Positions 44,841-53,290 of a DNA stretch of 64,000 nt are shown here, piece by piece. Position 1 is the first letter of the stretch, and the number at the start of each line of letters is the position of its first letter. Origin of the DNA: CADEED01 sp963842515 (GTDB lineage Bacteria > Pseudomonadota > Gammaproteobacteria > Steroidobacterales > Steroidobacteraceae). Location of the stretch: positions 434,001 through 498,000 of the forward strand of contig CAWJGO010000002.1 of the NCBI GenBank assembly GCA_963842515.1, written 5' to 3'. The notes beneath the pieces were generated by a model. The model searched no databases. It was not told where the DNA came from and saw nothing but the letters and a program-made list of their open reading frames with translations. A program made the position numbers and the translations under genes.

Positions 44841-45974
44841 ATGCATCAGTTGTTGAAGCGCGCAGCTTTGTTAGCTGCAACGAGTTTGTCGGTCATGAGC
44901 GCCGCGGCGAAGGATGAGCCGCCGGCCGCCGACCCCAAGGCCGTCGAAATTGTCCGCGAGCTCGGTCTGACCGAGTCCGCTACCGCTTTGCGCGACCAGA
45001 AAGGATGGCGCGCGCCGAAGCGCATTGTCATGGCGACATCCACCCCGTTGGGCAGCATTCAGGCCACAACACCGGGCGTCGAGATCATCGCGGTGAAAAA
45101 CACCGAGGAGATGGCGGCTCAAGCCGCCAGTGCCGATGCAATCGTCGGTGGCGACAACGTCGTCTGCGACGAACGCGTGCTCGCGGCGGCAAAAAAAGTG
45201 CGCTGGATTGCCGTCATGTCCGCCGGTGTCGAAGAGTGCCTGGGCAAGACCGCTCTCGAGCGTCCAGGCCTCATCGTGACCAACATGCGCGCCGTCGCCG
45301 GTCCGGTCATGGCCGAACACAGCATTGCGTTGGCCTATGCGCTGGCGCGCAGCCTGCACGTCTCGGTGGGCCGGCAGGCAGGCGAAGGCTGGAACCGGAA
45401 TTTCGCCGGTTCCTCGCCGCAATCGCTGAATGGCAAAACCATGCTCGTGGCCGGGCTTGGCGGCATCGGCCTCGAAGTCGCGCGGCGTGCACACGCGCTC
45501 GGCATGAAGGTCATCGCCACGCGCGCCAGCTCGAAGGAAGGCCCCGACTACGTGAGTTACGTCGGTCTTTCCGATGAACTGCCGACGCTCATTGGCCAGG
45601 CCGACGTCGTCGTCGCAGCGCTGCCATTGGTACCCGCCACCACGAAACTTTTCGACGCGAAGATGTTCGCGCGCATGAAGAAGACCGCGTATTTCATCAA
45701 TGTCGGACGCGGCGGCAGCGTCGTGACCGACGATCTCGTGGCAGCGCTCAACAACGGCACCATCGCCGGCGCTGGGCTCGACGTCACGGAGCCTGAGCCG
45801 TTGCCGAAAGATCACGCGCTGTGGAGGGCGAAGAACATCATCATCACGCCGCACATGTCGGCCCAGTCGGACCTGGGGCAGGGTACACGCGAGCTCATCC
45901 TGCGCGAGCAGCTGCGGCGTTTCGCCGCCGGCGACAAGCTCTTGTCGGTGGTCGACATGAAGAAAGGTTATTAG
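44841..45974 (+). CDS. Exported D-2-hydroxyacid dehydrogenase
   Basis: 377 residues; ATG 44841 has AAGGAG six bases before it and begins a Sec-like signal (MHQLLKRAALLAATSLSVMS, then AAAK). The mature part is a full D-isomer-specific 2-hydroxyacid dehydrogenase: LVAGLGGIGLEVARRAHALG (NAD loop near 200), FINVGRGGSVV with the catalytic Arg, GLDVTEPEPLP with Glu, and IIITPHMSAQ with His. These enzymes reduce 2-keto acids with NAD(P)H in the cytoplasm, so a signal peptide is unusual. Either it is exported with bound cofactor or the hydrophobic N-terminus is an anchor. Confidence 0.85.
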   Translation: MHQLLKRAALLAATSLSVMSAAAKDEPPAADPKAVEIVRELGLTESATALRDQKGWRAPKRIVMATSTPLGSIQATTPGVEIIAVKNTEEMAAQAASADAIVGGDNVVCDERVLAAAKKVRWIAVMSAGVEECLGKTALERPGLIVTNMRAVAGPVMAEHSIALAYALARSLHVSVGRQAGEGWNRNFAGSSPQSLNGKTMLVAGLGGIGLEVARRAHALGMKVIATRASSKEGPDYVSYVGLSDELPTLIGQADVVVAALPLVPATTKLFDAKMFARMKKTAYFINVGRGGSVVTDDLVAALNNGTIAGAGLDVTEPEPLPKDHALWRAKNIIITPHMSAQSDLGQGTRELILREQLRRFAAGDKLLSVVDMKKGY

Positions 45975-46017
45975 CCCTTCAGGAATGCAACCAGGAGCTC
46001 CGCGCGACGGATGAGCG

Positions 46018-47316
46018 TCAGATCGTAACGAGTATTTCCTGCTTTTCCACTTTTGCCGGATCGAGCTCGATTCCGAATCCTGCCTTTTCCGACAATTGCA
46101 CGTGGCCGTTGGTCGCGACCAACGGGTCCTTCATGAAGTGAAGCTTTTCCGGCACGTGATTGATGAGGTACTCGCCGAAAGGGCACACGGCCGGTGACTG
46201 GCTGGCGACGATGTGCAGCGCCGCGTGCACGTTGTGACAATGCGGCAGTAGTTTGACGCCGTGGACCGAGGCCAGGTGCGCGATCTTCACGGTCTCGCTC
46301 ACGCCGCCGCACCATTCCGGATCGGCCTGGATGAACTGCAGCGCATCGTTCTTGAAGAACTGCTCGGCCTCCCAGCGCCCGTAAATATGCTCGCCGGTGG
46401 CGATTGGAATCGTCGTTGCCTTTGACAGCCGGATGAAGCTCTCGAGGTCCGACATGGGCACGGCTTCTTCGACGAAGAAAGGGCGGTATTGCTCGACCTT
46501 GCGGCACCACTCGACGGCGTATTGCAGGTCCCAGCCCTGGTAGGCGTCGAACATGATCTGCACGTCATCGCCCACGGCTTCGCGCAGCGCTTTCACGAGC
46601 TGCACATTGAGGTCCATGCCACGCGGGCCATCGCCGGGACCGAAGCCGAGAAACCATTTCTGGTGGATGAAGCCGTCCTTCTTCAGTTGCGCGGCGCGTT
46701 TGCCGGCCAGCGGTGGATCAATCGAAAAACCAAGGCAGCTGCCATACACGCGCACCGGCAACTGCGTCGGCCCGCCTAACAAACGGAACACGGGCGCACC
46801 GAAGTGCCGGCCACGCAGATCCCACAGCGCGTTGTCCATGTAACTGATGGCCATCATGAAATGACTGGCGCGCGAGTGACGGTTCGAGCGGTACATCTGA
46901 TCCCAGATGCGTTCGACCGCGAGCGCGTTCTGCCCGATGACCAGTGGCCGCAACGTGCCTAACAAGACGGGCAGGGCTTCCTTGTCCACCATGCCGTAGA
47001 TTCCTTCGACGCCGCCCTTGGTGCGGATTCGCAGGTAGTAATGCGCGAGCGGCCGGCGATTGGACTTGGTGCCTTCCGGCGGATCCTTGAAAGGTTTCGG
47101 CCGGCGCTCCTCGTAAAGGTGCAGAGGATTGACCTGGTATTGGCGGTTCAGGCCCGGCACGAGCTCATGTGTGCCGGACAGTTTGAGGATCTCCACTTCG
47201 CTGATGGTGAGGTCATCGAGCGTGGCGGCCGCGGCGAAGGCGTCGCGCGTGAGGGAGGGCAGGAAGGCAAGTGCGGAGGCACCACCCATGGCTTGAAGGA
47301 ATGCTCTTCGTTTCAT
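46018..47316 (-). CDS. Exported enolase-superfamily (mandelate racemase/muconate lactonizing-like) protein
   Basis: 432 residues from ATG 47316 (GGGGGAG upstream), giving a leader with paired Arg: MKRRAFLQAMGGASALAFLP, cleaved near AFAAA. The barrel shows the metal triad Asp in QIMFDAYQGWDL, Glu in FFVEEAVP and Glu in IATGEHIYGRWE, plus LLPHCHNVHAALH. A general-base Lys may be in HQKWFLGFGPG. This pattern fits acid-sugar dehydratases of the mandelate racemase/galactonate dehydratase type. A periplasmic location is unusual for the superfamily. It lies 50 bases after the GNAT gene on the same strand. Confidence 0.85.
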   Translation of the reverse strand: MKRRAFLQAMGGASALAFLPSLTRDAFAAAATLDDLTISEVEILKLSGTHELVPGLNRQYQVNPLHLYEERRPKPFKDPPEGTKSNRRPLAHYYLRIRTKGGVEGIYGMVDKEALPVLLGTLRPLVIGQNALAVERIWDQMYRSNRHSRASHFMMAISYMDNALWDLRGRHFGAPVFRLLGGPTQLPVRVYGSCLGFSIDPPLAGKRAAQLKKDGFIHQKWFLGFGPGDGPRGMDLNVQLVKALREAVGDDVQIMFDAYQGWDLQYAVEWCRKVEQYRPFFVEEAVPMSDLESFIRLSKATTIPIATGEHIYGRWEAEQFFKNDALQFIQADPEWCGGVSETVKIAHLASVHGVKLLPHCHNVHAALHIVASQSPAVCPFGEYLINHVPEKLHFMKDPLVATNGHVQLSEKAGFGIELDPAKVEKQEILVTI

Positions 47317-47366
47317 CACGCGCTCCCCCGGAAAGGTGCGAGAGCTTCGCATGCCCATGAACGGCG

Positions 47367-47888
47367 TCAAACCAGTCTTTTGTAGTAGACGACCGTGGCG
47401 CAGGGCGCGCCGTCAGGCATGAGCGCATAGTCGGGAATGGTGCCCACGCGCTGCCAGCCGCTGCGCTCATACAGCCGCTCGGCGGCATCGCTCGCGGTAT
47501 CGAGCACCAGCAAAGTTCGGCCGGCGTCTCGCGCGGCATCTTCGGCGCCTTGCAGTACCGCGGCACCGACGCCGAGGCGCCGCGCCCGCCGATGCACCAG
47601 CATCTTGGCGATGTCGGCGCGGTGCGGCTGATTCTCCGCGGCCGCCCACACCGACTGCGCAGTGCCGAGGACGACGCCATTGCTGTCCTGCGCGACCACC
47701 AGCGCGCGCTCACCGCGCGCCATGCTGGCCGCCACGTCTCGCCAGAACTCTGCCGCCTTGGCGAGTGTCATCGGCTGCATGAAGCTTACCGATGCACCGC
47801 CGTCGACACAGTCGATGAGCACATCGCACAGCCCGCCGAACTCACGTGAGCTCAGCGTCTCCAGTCGTCGAACCGTGAACGCGCTCAT
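47367..47888 (-). CDS. GNAT-family N-acetyltransferase
   Basis: 173 residues, started at ATG 47888 in an ATGA overlap with the regulator gene. GNAT features: LVVAQDSNGVVLGTAQSVWA (beta4), then the acetyl-CoA loop in MLVHRRARRLGVGAAVLQGA (R-x-x-G-V/I-G), and LVLDTASDAAERLYERSGWQ. The substrate is unknown; coupling to an XRE-cupin regulator recalls small-molecule acetylation or detoxification pairs. Confidence 0.88.
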   Translation of the reverse strand: MSAFTVRRLETLSSREFGGLCDVLIDCVDGGASVSFMQPMTLAKAAEFWRDVAASMARGERALVVAQDSNGVVLGTAQSVWAAAENQPHRADIAKMLVHRRARRLGVGAAVLQGAEDAARDAGRTLLVLDTASDAAERLYERSGWQRVGTIPDYALMPDGAPCATVVYYKRLV

Positions 47889-48442
47889 GAGGACAACACC
47901 ACCACGTAGTGGGCGGCCTTGCGGGTGCGATTGCGAAAGGTGACCTGCGCGTCGAGCTGCATGGCGAGGCAATCGTCCTTGGCCAACCGGTGCGTGACTT
48001 TTCCCACCGTGACTTCGATCGATCCATCGCGCACCCAGATCTGCTGAGCCACCGCGGTGTCCCGCGCTCCGCTTTCGTAGGAAACCCTGGCGCCCGCCGG
48101 AAAAATCACATCGACGATGCGAATCGGCGAGGGGAAATTCGCCGGCGAGATGTTACGGCGGGTGTAGCCGGACTGCGGATCTTTCCAGGTGGCGCGATCC
48201 GCGGCGTGCGACAGGGGACTTGCGGGCGCGCTGATGTCGTCGAACAGGGAGGCAAGGGTACAGCCGAGGGAGCTGGCGATCTTTTCGAGCACCACGGCCG
48301 TCGGGCTGGTCTCGCCACGCTCGACCAGCGACAACATCGAGCGGCTGACGGCGCACCGGCCGGCGAGGGCTTCGAGGCTCAAGCCGGCATCGGCACGCAG
48401 GGCGCGCACGCGGGCGGCAATCCGGGCGTTGATATCCTGCAT
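47885..48442 (-). CDS. XRE-family regulator with C-terminal cupin domain
   Basis: 185 residues from ATG 48442. Residues ~5-65 are a lambda-repressor-like HTH (ARVRALRADAGLSLEALAGR and SMLSLVERGETSPTAVVLEK). Residues ~105-185 are a cupin (VIFPAGARVSYESGARDTAV, then QQIWVRDGSIEVTVGKVTHR). Cupin-XRE proteins sense a small molecule and often repress their own operon. A palindrome abutting its start (48443-48469) is the likely operator. GNAT and possibly the enolase-superfamily gene lie downstream and may be its targets. Confidence 0.9.
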   Translation of the reverse strand: MQDINARIAARVRALRADAGLSLEALAGRCAVSRSMLSLVERGETSPTAVVLEKIASSLGCTLASLFDDISAPASPLSHAADRATWKDPQSGYTRRNISPANFPSPIRIVDVIFPAGARVSYESGARDTAVAQQIWVRDGSIEVTVGKVTHRLAKDDCLAMQLDAQVTFRNRTRKAAHYVVVLSS

Positions 48443-48469
48443 AGTGGACGAAACATCCACTAAAGTGGA
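48443..48469. promoter_or_regulatory. Putative operator: three AGTGGA/TCCACT half-sites
   Basis: AGTGGA (48443-48448), TCCACT (48456-48461) and AGTGGA (48464-48469) lie directly against the XRE-cupin start codon. TCCACTAAAGTGGA (48456-48469) is a perfect 6-2-6 palindrome. Overlap with the translation start suggests autorepression; the link to this regulator is inferred from position. Confidence 0.6.
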
Positions 48470-48649
48470 CAACCCGTCAACCGAAGGCACGCTTGAGCAC
48501 GCCAGTTCAGTACGGGAAACCCGGCAACGATCTGTGGTGCAAAAGTGATTCGTGTCGAAGCTGCAACGGCTGCACAAACCGCGAGGCCGGCGGAGTCGAA
48601 TTTGGCGCCGGTTGGCCGATTGGCGATGCGACGTAGGTCGAAGTTGACG

Positions 48650-48685
48650 CCGGAAATATTCCGGAAAGCGCTTGAATCGTATAGG
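48650..48685 (+). promoter_or_regulatory. Putative desaturase promoter with overlapping inverted repeat
   Basis: CCGGAA-ATA-TTCCGG (48650-48664) sits where the -35 would be, ahead of TATAGG (48680-48685). The desaturase ATG is only 11 bases after TATAGG and has no Shine-Dalgarno sequence, so the mRNA may be leaderless or nearly so. The rest of the 254-base gap (48443-48696) shows no ORF. Confidence 0.4.
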
Positions 48686-48696
48686 CTTGCCACCCT

Positions 48697-49797
48697 ATGA
48701 CAAATGCCCCGCCGACCGATTCCAGTCGCGCCGATGCCAAGCGCACCGTCCGAGTTGTCATGCAGGAATACATGCGCCGGGACTCGCTCCTTCCCGTGCT
48801 GCGCCTGCTGCTCGATCTTGCTTTCCTCGGCGCCGCCATCGTTGGCGCCTGCGCATTCGATTCATGGTGGGCCAAGGGCCTCATGATCATCCCGGCGTCG
48901 ATCGCCATCGCGCGCCTCTTCGTCATTGGCCACGATGCCTGCCATGGCAGTTACACCAAGTACGACTGGCTCAACAAGGTCATCGGCCGCATCGCCTTCC
49001 TGCCGTCGCTCACGCCGTTCTCTCTCTGGGATGTCGGCCACAACGTCGCGCATCACGGCTTCACCAACCTCAAGGGCCGCGACCAGGTCTGGGTGCCGCT
49101 ATCCGCCGAAGAGTGGCAGGCTGCTTCAAAACTCCGCCGCGGCCTCGAGCGCATCTACCGCTCGGGATTTGGCCAGGGTCTCTACTACCTCATCGAAATG
49201 TGGTGGAAGAAGCTCATTCTGCCCACCAAGAAACATGTCGGCGTGCGTCGCGCCATATTCATCTGGGACAACATCCTGGTGCTGAGCGTCGGTGCCGCGT
49301 GGATCACCGCGCTGGTGCTGTGGGCGGTCTACAACAATCACTCGGTGACCTGGACGCTGCTCTGCGGCTTCGTGGTGCCATTCCTGGCATTCAACTGCAT
49401 CATCGGCTGGGTCATCTACGTACAGCACACGCACCCGGAAGTGGCCTGGTTCGACAAGCGTGATGAGTGGCAGAAGCGCCTTGGGTTCATCACCACCACC
49501 ATCAACGTCGTGGTCCCGAAGAGCCTCGGCCGCATTTTGCATGACATCCTCGAGCACGGTGCGCACCACGTGAACACTGGCGTGCCGCTTTACCGGCTGC
49601 GCGCCGCGCAGTCGGCGCTCAAGAATGCGGTGCCGCAGCTCGCGCGTGTCTACGTGCTCAACTGGAAACGCTATTGGGCAACGGTGCGCACCTGCAAGCT
49701 ATATGACTACGCGAACCATCGCTGGCTCGACTTCAAGGGTCGTGTCACCTCCGCGCCGCTGTTCCCGGACGGTGCGCCAGTTCCGGCGGCCGGTTAA
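48697..49797 (+). CDS. Membrane fatty acid desaturase
   Basis: 366 residues with hydrophobic pairs at about 32-75 and 190-235 and three His boxes: HDACH (79-83), HNVAHH (115-120) and HGAHH (about 288-292). These bind the di-iron centre of acyl-lipid/acyl-CoA desaturases. The spacing resembles delta-12/omega-3-like bacterial desaturases more than delta-9 enzymes (inference). It would introduce a double bond in membrane fatty acids, with electrons from a ferredoxin or cytochrome not encoded nearby. A strong terminator follows, so it is probably a single-gene unit. Confidence 0.9.
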   Translation: MTNAPPTDSSRADAKRTVRVVMQEYMRRDSLLPVLRLLLDLAFLGAAIVGACAFDSWWAKGLMIIPASIAIARLFVIGHDACHGSYTKYDWLNKVIGRIAFLPSLTPFSLWDVGHNVAHHGFTNLKGRDQVWVPLSAEEWQAASKLRRGLERIYRSGFGQGLYYLIEMWWKKLILPTKKHVGVRRAIFIWDNILVLSVGAAWITALVLWAVYNNHSVTWTLLCGFVVPFLAFNCIIGWVIYVQHTHPEVAWFDKRDEWQKRLGFITTTINVVVPKSLGRILHDILEHGAHHVNTGVPLYRLRAAQSALKNAVPQLARVYVLNWKRYWATVRTCKLYDYANHRWLDFKGRVTSAPLFPDGAPVPAAG

Positions 49798-49822
49798 TCG
49801 CAACCCGTCGACGTTTTCTGTA

Positions 49823-49857
49823 GAACACCCGGGCGCAACGTCCGGGTGTTCGTTTTT
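49823..49857 (+). terminator. Rho-independent terminator after the desaturase gene
   Basis: GAACACCCGG and CCGGGTGTTC form a perfect 10-base stem with a 9-base loop, followed by GTTTTTG. It ends the desaturase transcript 26 bases after its stop and isolates it from the PQQ dehydrogenase gene. Confidence 0.9.
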
Positions 49858-49915
49858 GCGTCCGGGAATCGGAATGTGCTGAAGTCGGGCTGACGACTCG
49901 AATCCGCGAGGGAAC

Positions 49916-51817
49916 ATGCGACGTCCGACTTACGTTTGCTGGGTTGCGCTGGTCATGTGCGCGACGGCTCAGGCCGCCGACCTGTCGCCACTCGCGGCGG
50001 AATATGACGCTCGCAACTGGGCGGCCATCGGCCGCACCGCCGGCGAAACCCATTTCAGTCCGCTCGTCGAAATCAATCGCGCAACGGTTGCGCGGCTCAA
50101 GCTCGCATGGACGCTCGATCTCGATGTCGGCAACGCGCAGGCCACGCCACTCGCGGTCGAGGGAATCATCTACGTCGCCGCCGGCTACAGCATCGTGCAC
50201 GCGGTCGACGCGCGAAACGGAAAACTGCTCTGGCGTTTCGATCCGGAGGCCGCCAAGGCCGCGGGCAGGAAATTGCGTGCGGGGTCGGGTATTCGCGGGC
50301 TCGCGTATTCCGCCGGGCGATTGTTCGTGGGAACGCATGACGGCCGCCTGATAGCGCTCGAGGCGAAGAAGGGCACGGTGTTCTGGAGCACGCCGGCGCT
50401 CGATCCCAACGACGGCAGTTTCATTTCCGGCGCACCAACCGTATTCGATGACAAAGTCGCGATTGGCTTTGGGGATTCCGGTGTGGTGCCTGGCGCCGTC
50501 GCGGCCTTCGATGCCACCAGCGGCAAGCAGGTATGGCGTTGGGCGACCCAAGGGGGTGGCGGCGCAGTCTGGAACGCCATCACCTACGACCCGGAAAGCA
50601 ATCAACTCTATGTCGGCACCGGCAATGCTCGCGGTGACGCACCGAATCGGCTGGCGTGTTCCGTGATCGCGCTGAATGCGGATACCGGCCAGGCCGTGTG
50701 GAGCTACGACGCGGCACCCGGCGATCACCTGCAATGCGACAGCTCCACCGACATCACGCTGGCCACGGTGAGCATCGACGGCCAGCCTCGCAATGTGATC
50801 CTGCACGCGCCGAAGGACGGCACGTTCCACCTCATCGATCGCGCCAGCGGCAAGCCCGTCTTCTCGAAGAAGTTAGGCGTCGGGGCGCACAACCAGTTCG
50901 CGCAGTCTTTCAGCCCCAGGACTGGCCTCGTGTACCTGCCGACCACCGATCTTCCGGCGACCAATCCGGAGGGTGACGCAGCCGCGGATGCTGGCAAGAG
51001 CGCGCTGGTCGCCTGGGATCCGGTGAAGCAGCGTCCCGTATGGGCGCAGCCGACGCCGGGCGCATTCAGTGGCGGGGCGCTGTCCACCGCTGGCGACCTC
51101 GTGTTTCAAGGCCAGGCCGACGGCTACATCACCGGATATTCCGCCGCCGAGGGCCGCCGTGTGTGGGCGTTCTTCTCCGGCGCGGCTGCGCTCGGCACGC
51201 CGATCAGCTTTGCGATCGGCAAGCGGCAATACATCTCGATACTCAACGGTCCGACGCAGGGCGCTCCGGGCAGCCTTGGCGCCATGTCCGCCAGATTCGG
51301 CTGGGACTCGCGCACGCATCCGCGCCGCCTGCTCACCTTCGTGCTGGACGGCACCGGCACATTGCCGCCGACGCCGGGACCCACCATTGCGAGGCCAGTC
51401 GACGGCCCGGAAGTGACTATCGACGCGGGTCTCGCCAACGAGGGCGCCCAGGTCTTCACTAAATGCCAGTGGTGCCATGGCGCGGGCGCGATCGCCGGTG
51501 GCGGCGCGCCTGACCTGCGCGCTTCCGCGGTGCCACTCAACGCCGCCTCATTCGCGACCCTGGTGCGTGGCGGGCTCGAGTCACGTGGCATGCCGAAGTA
51601 CGAGGAGCTCAGCGACCGTGAGCTCGAAGCCTTGCGCCACTATGTCCGCGCCCGCGCCCAGAAGGTCACGCGACCCGATGGTGTCGCGCCACCGGTACCG
51701 GAAGCGCCGACGCCTGCGCCTGAGGCGCCCGCCGAAGAACCGGGCGAGCCTGTGCCGCCGGCCGGTTCGCTCGAGTCTCAGTCGGAGCCGCCAAGAAAGT
51801 TGGGCGCTGGCCTATGA
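49916..51817 (+). CDS. PQQ-dependent dehydrogenase with C-terminal cytochrome c domain
   Basis: 633 residues with a Sec signal (MRRPTYVCWVALVMCATAQA). Beta-propeller blades show repeated tryptophan-docking motifs (VDARNGKLLWRFD, FDATSGKQVWRWATQ, LNADTGQAVWSYD, YSAAEGRRVWAFF), and GGGGAVWNAITYDPESNQLY matches quinoprotein alcohol dehydrogenases. No adjacent Cys pair (the vicinal disulfide of classic enzymes) is present. The heme domain has CQWCH (517-521). A Pro/Glu/Ala-rich tail of about 50 residues ends the protein. It oxidises alcohols or sugars in the periplasm and passes electrons to cytochromes. Substrate unknown. Confidence 0.9.
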   Translation: MRRPTYVCWVALVMCATAQAADLSPLAAEYDARNWAAIGRTAGETHFSPLVEINRATVARLKLAWTLDLDVGNAQATPLAVEGIIYVAAGYSIVHAVDARNGKLLWRFDPEAAKAAGRKLRAGSGIRGLAYSAGRLFVGTHDGRLIALEAKKGTVFWSTPALDPNDGSFISGAPTVFDDKVAIGFGDSGVVPGAVAAFDATSGKQVWRWATQGGGGAVWNAITYDPESNQLYVGTGNARGDAPNRLACSVIALNADTGQAVWSYDAAPGDHLQCDSSTDITLATVSIDGQPRNVILHAPKDGTFHLIDRASGKPVFSKKLGVGAHNQFAQSFSPRTGLVYLPTTDLPATNPEGDAAADAGKSALVAWDPVKQRPVWAQPTPGAFSGGALSTAGDLVFQGQADGYITGYSAAEGRRVWAFFSGAAALGTPISFAIGKRQYISILNGPTQGAPGSLGAMSARFGWDSRTHPRRLLTFVLDGTGTLPPTPGPTIARPVDGPEVTIDAGLANEGAQVFTKCQWCHGAGAIAGGGAPDLRASAVPLNAASFATLVRGGLESRGMPKYEELSDRELEALRHYVRARAQKVTRPDGVAPPVPEAPTPAPEAPAEEPGEPVPPAGSLESQSEPPRKLGAGL

Positions 51818-52169
51818 TCGATCTCATCGGGGGAGACGAAACATGGCGCACAGGCTTTCGCTGGTGACCTGCTGTACGCCATCGACACGTCGTTCCGGAC
51901 CGATACCCAACAGATCGGGCCGTTGCAGTTGATCAGCTTGGGATTCTTCCCGAACAAGAAGGCCATGGTGTCAAGCACCTGCGCTGCGGCGTTCATCGAT
52001 ACGCGCACCCGGTTCATCTACGGCGTCGAACCTGTGGAACCGCGAAGAAGCCATCGAAAAGGCCCGCGCCAAGGCTGAACGCGGCGCATTCACCGCCGCG
52101 CTCGGGGAAATCGAGAAACTCTGGGCGGCAATTGCGGCGGAGCACGGGATTGCGCCCAAAAAGCAGTGA
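51818..52169 (+). pseudogene. Decayed gene of an unrecognised family
   Basis: Right after the PQQ dehydrogenase stop one frame reads GDLLYAIDTSFRTDTQQIGP, LQLISLGFFPNKKAMVSSTC and AAAFIDTRTRFIYGVE without any start codon. Near 52035 the coherent sequence moves to another frame: WNREEAIEKARAKAERGAFT and AALGEIEKLWAAIAAEH, ending at TGA 52167. The joined product looks like the C-terminal ~110 residues of one protein that has lost its 5' end and suffered a frameshift. I do not recognise the family. Confidence 0.6.
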
Positions 52170-52297
52170 CAAGTCAGTAACTTGCCACCGTATGTGATCG
52201 AAGTTGGCTAAACGCCAACAGGGGCCTGAGGCGGCCGAGCAAGCCTGCCCTGATTCGCGTATCTTTGCGCCCCGTTTCTCACGCGTAAGCCATTGGT
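52170..52297. other. Intergenic leader with small hairpins
   Basis: The 128 bases before the kinase gene carry CAAGT/ACTTG (52170-52184) and GTTGGC-TAAAC-GCCAAC (52203-52219). Neither has a T-run. No known riboswitch pattern was recognised. The start codon at 52298 has only a weak ribosome site. Confidence 0.4.
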
Positions 52298-53257
52298 ATG
52301 CCGGGTAAAGACAAGAGTGCACTCATCTGTGGATCCGTCGCCTACGACACCATCATGGTGTTTCCGGACCGGTTCCGCGCGCACATCCTTCCCGACAAGT
52401 TGCACATGCTCAACGTGGCTTTCCTCGTGCCGCAGATGCGGCGCGAGTTTGGCGGTTGCGCTGGCAACATCGCCTATAACCTGAAACTGCTGGGTGAAAC
52501 CGGTTATCCCATGGGCGGCATTGGCCGTGACTTCCAGCCGTATCGGGAGTGGATGCAGAAAGTCGGCATGTCCGAGAAGTACCTCGTGACGATTCCGGAA
52601 GAACATTGCGCGCAAGCTTTCATCACCACCGATCTGGATTCCAACCAGATCACCGCCTTTCATCCGGGCGCCATGAACCATTCGCACCGCATCAAGGTGC
52701 CGGCGAATGACGGTATATCGATTGGTGTTATCGCCCCGGACAGCCGCGAGGGCATGCTGCAGCACGCCGAACAGTTCAAGGCCGCCAATATCCCGTTCAT
52801 CTTCGATCCGGGCCAGGCGATGCCGCTGTTCGCCGGAGATGACTTCAAGCGTTTCATTTCAATCTCGGACTGGCTGGCTTTGAATGACTACGAGTGGGCC
52901 CTGTTGCAGGAACGCACCGGCTGGAGCGTGGCGGACGTCATGAAGCACGTGAAGGCGCTGATCGTGACCGGCGGCAGCGAAGGCTCGACCATTCATGCCG
53001 ACGGCAGGACGTATCAGATTCCCTGTGTGAAGGCGCGAGAGGTGCTCGACCCGACTGGCTGCGGCGACGCCTATCGCGCCGGCCTGATTCACGGCATCCT
53101 TCGCGGACTCGACTGGGAGACCACCGGGCGCATCGCTTCGCTCATGGGTGCCATCAAGATCGCCGTGCGCGGCACGCAGAACCACACATTCACGAGCGCG
53201 GAGTTTGCGGATCAGTACCGCGCCGCGTTCGGCGCACCATTGCGCGCCGCCAGCTGA
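52298..53257 (+). CDS. PfkB-family carbohydrate kinase, probable adenosine kinase
   Basis: 319 residues of the ribokinase/PfkB fold. N-terminal CGSVAYDTIMVFPDRF and EFGGCAGNIAYNLKLLGETG are the PfkB signature 1 region; DPTGCGDAYRAGLIHGILRG (near residue 250) is signature 2 with the catalytic Asp and anion-hole glycines. The setting, 33 bases before metK and ahead of ahcY, points to adenosine as substrate: it would remove the adenosine released by SAH hydrolase and pull that reversible reaction forward. Substrate assignment is contextual. Confidence 0.85.
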   Translation: MPGKDKSALICGSVAYDTIMVFPDRFRAHILPDKLHMLNVAFLVPQMRREFGGCAGNIAYNLKLLGETGYPMGGIGRDFQPYREWMQKVGMSEKYLVTIPEEHCAQAFITTDLDSNQITAFHPGAMNHSHRIKVPANDGISIGVIAPDSREGMLQHAEQFKAANIPFIFDPGQAMPLFAGDDFKRFISISDWLALNDYEWALLQERTGWSVADVMKHVKALIVTGGSEGSTIHADGRTYQIPCVKAREVLDPTGCGDAYRAGLIHGILRGLDWETTGRIASLMGAIKIAVRGTQNHTFTSAEFADQYRAAFGAPLRAAS

Positions 53258-53290
53258 ACGAATTCAGGAAAATCAGAGTAAGAGGATCGT

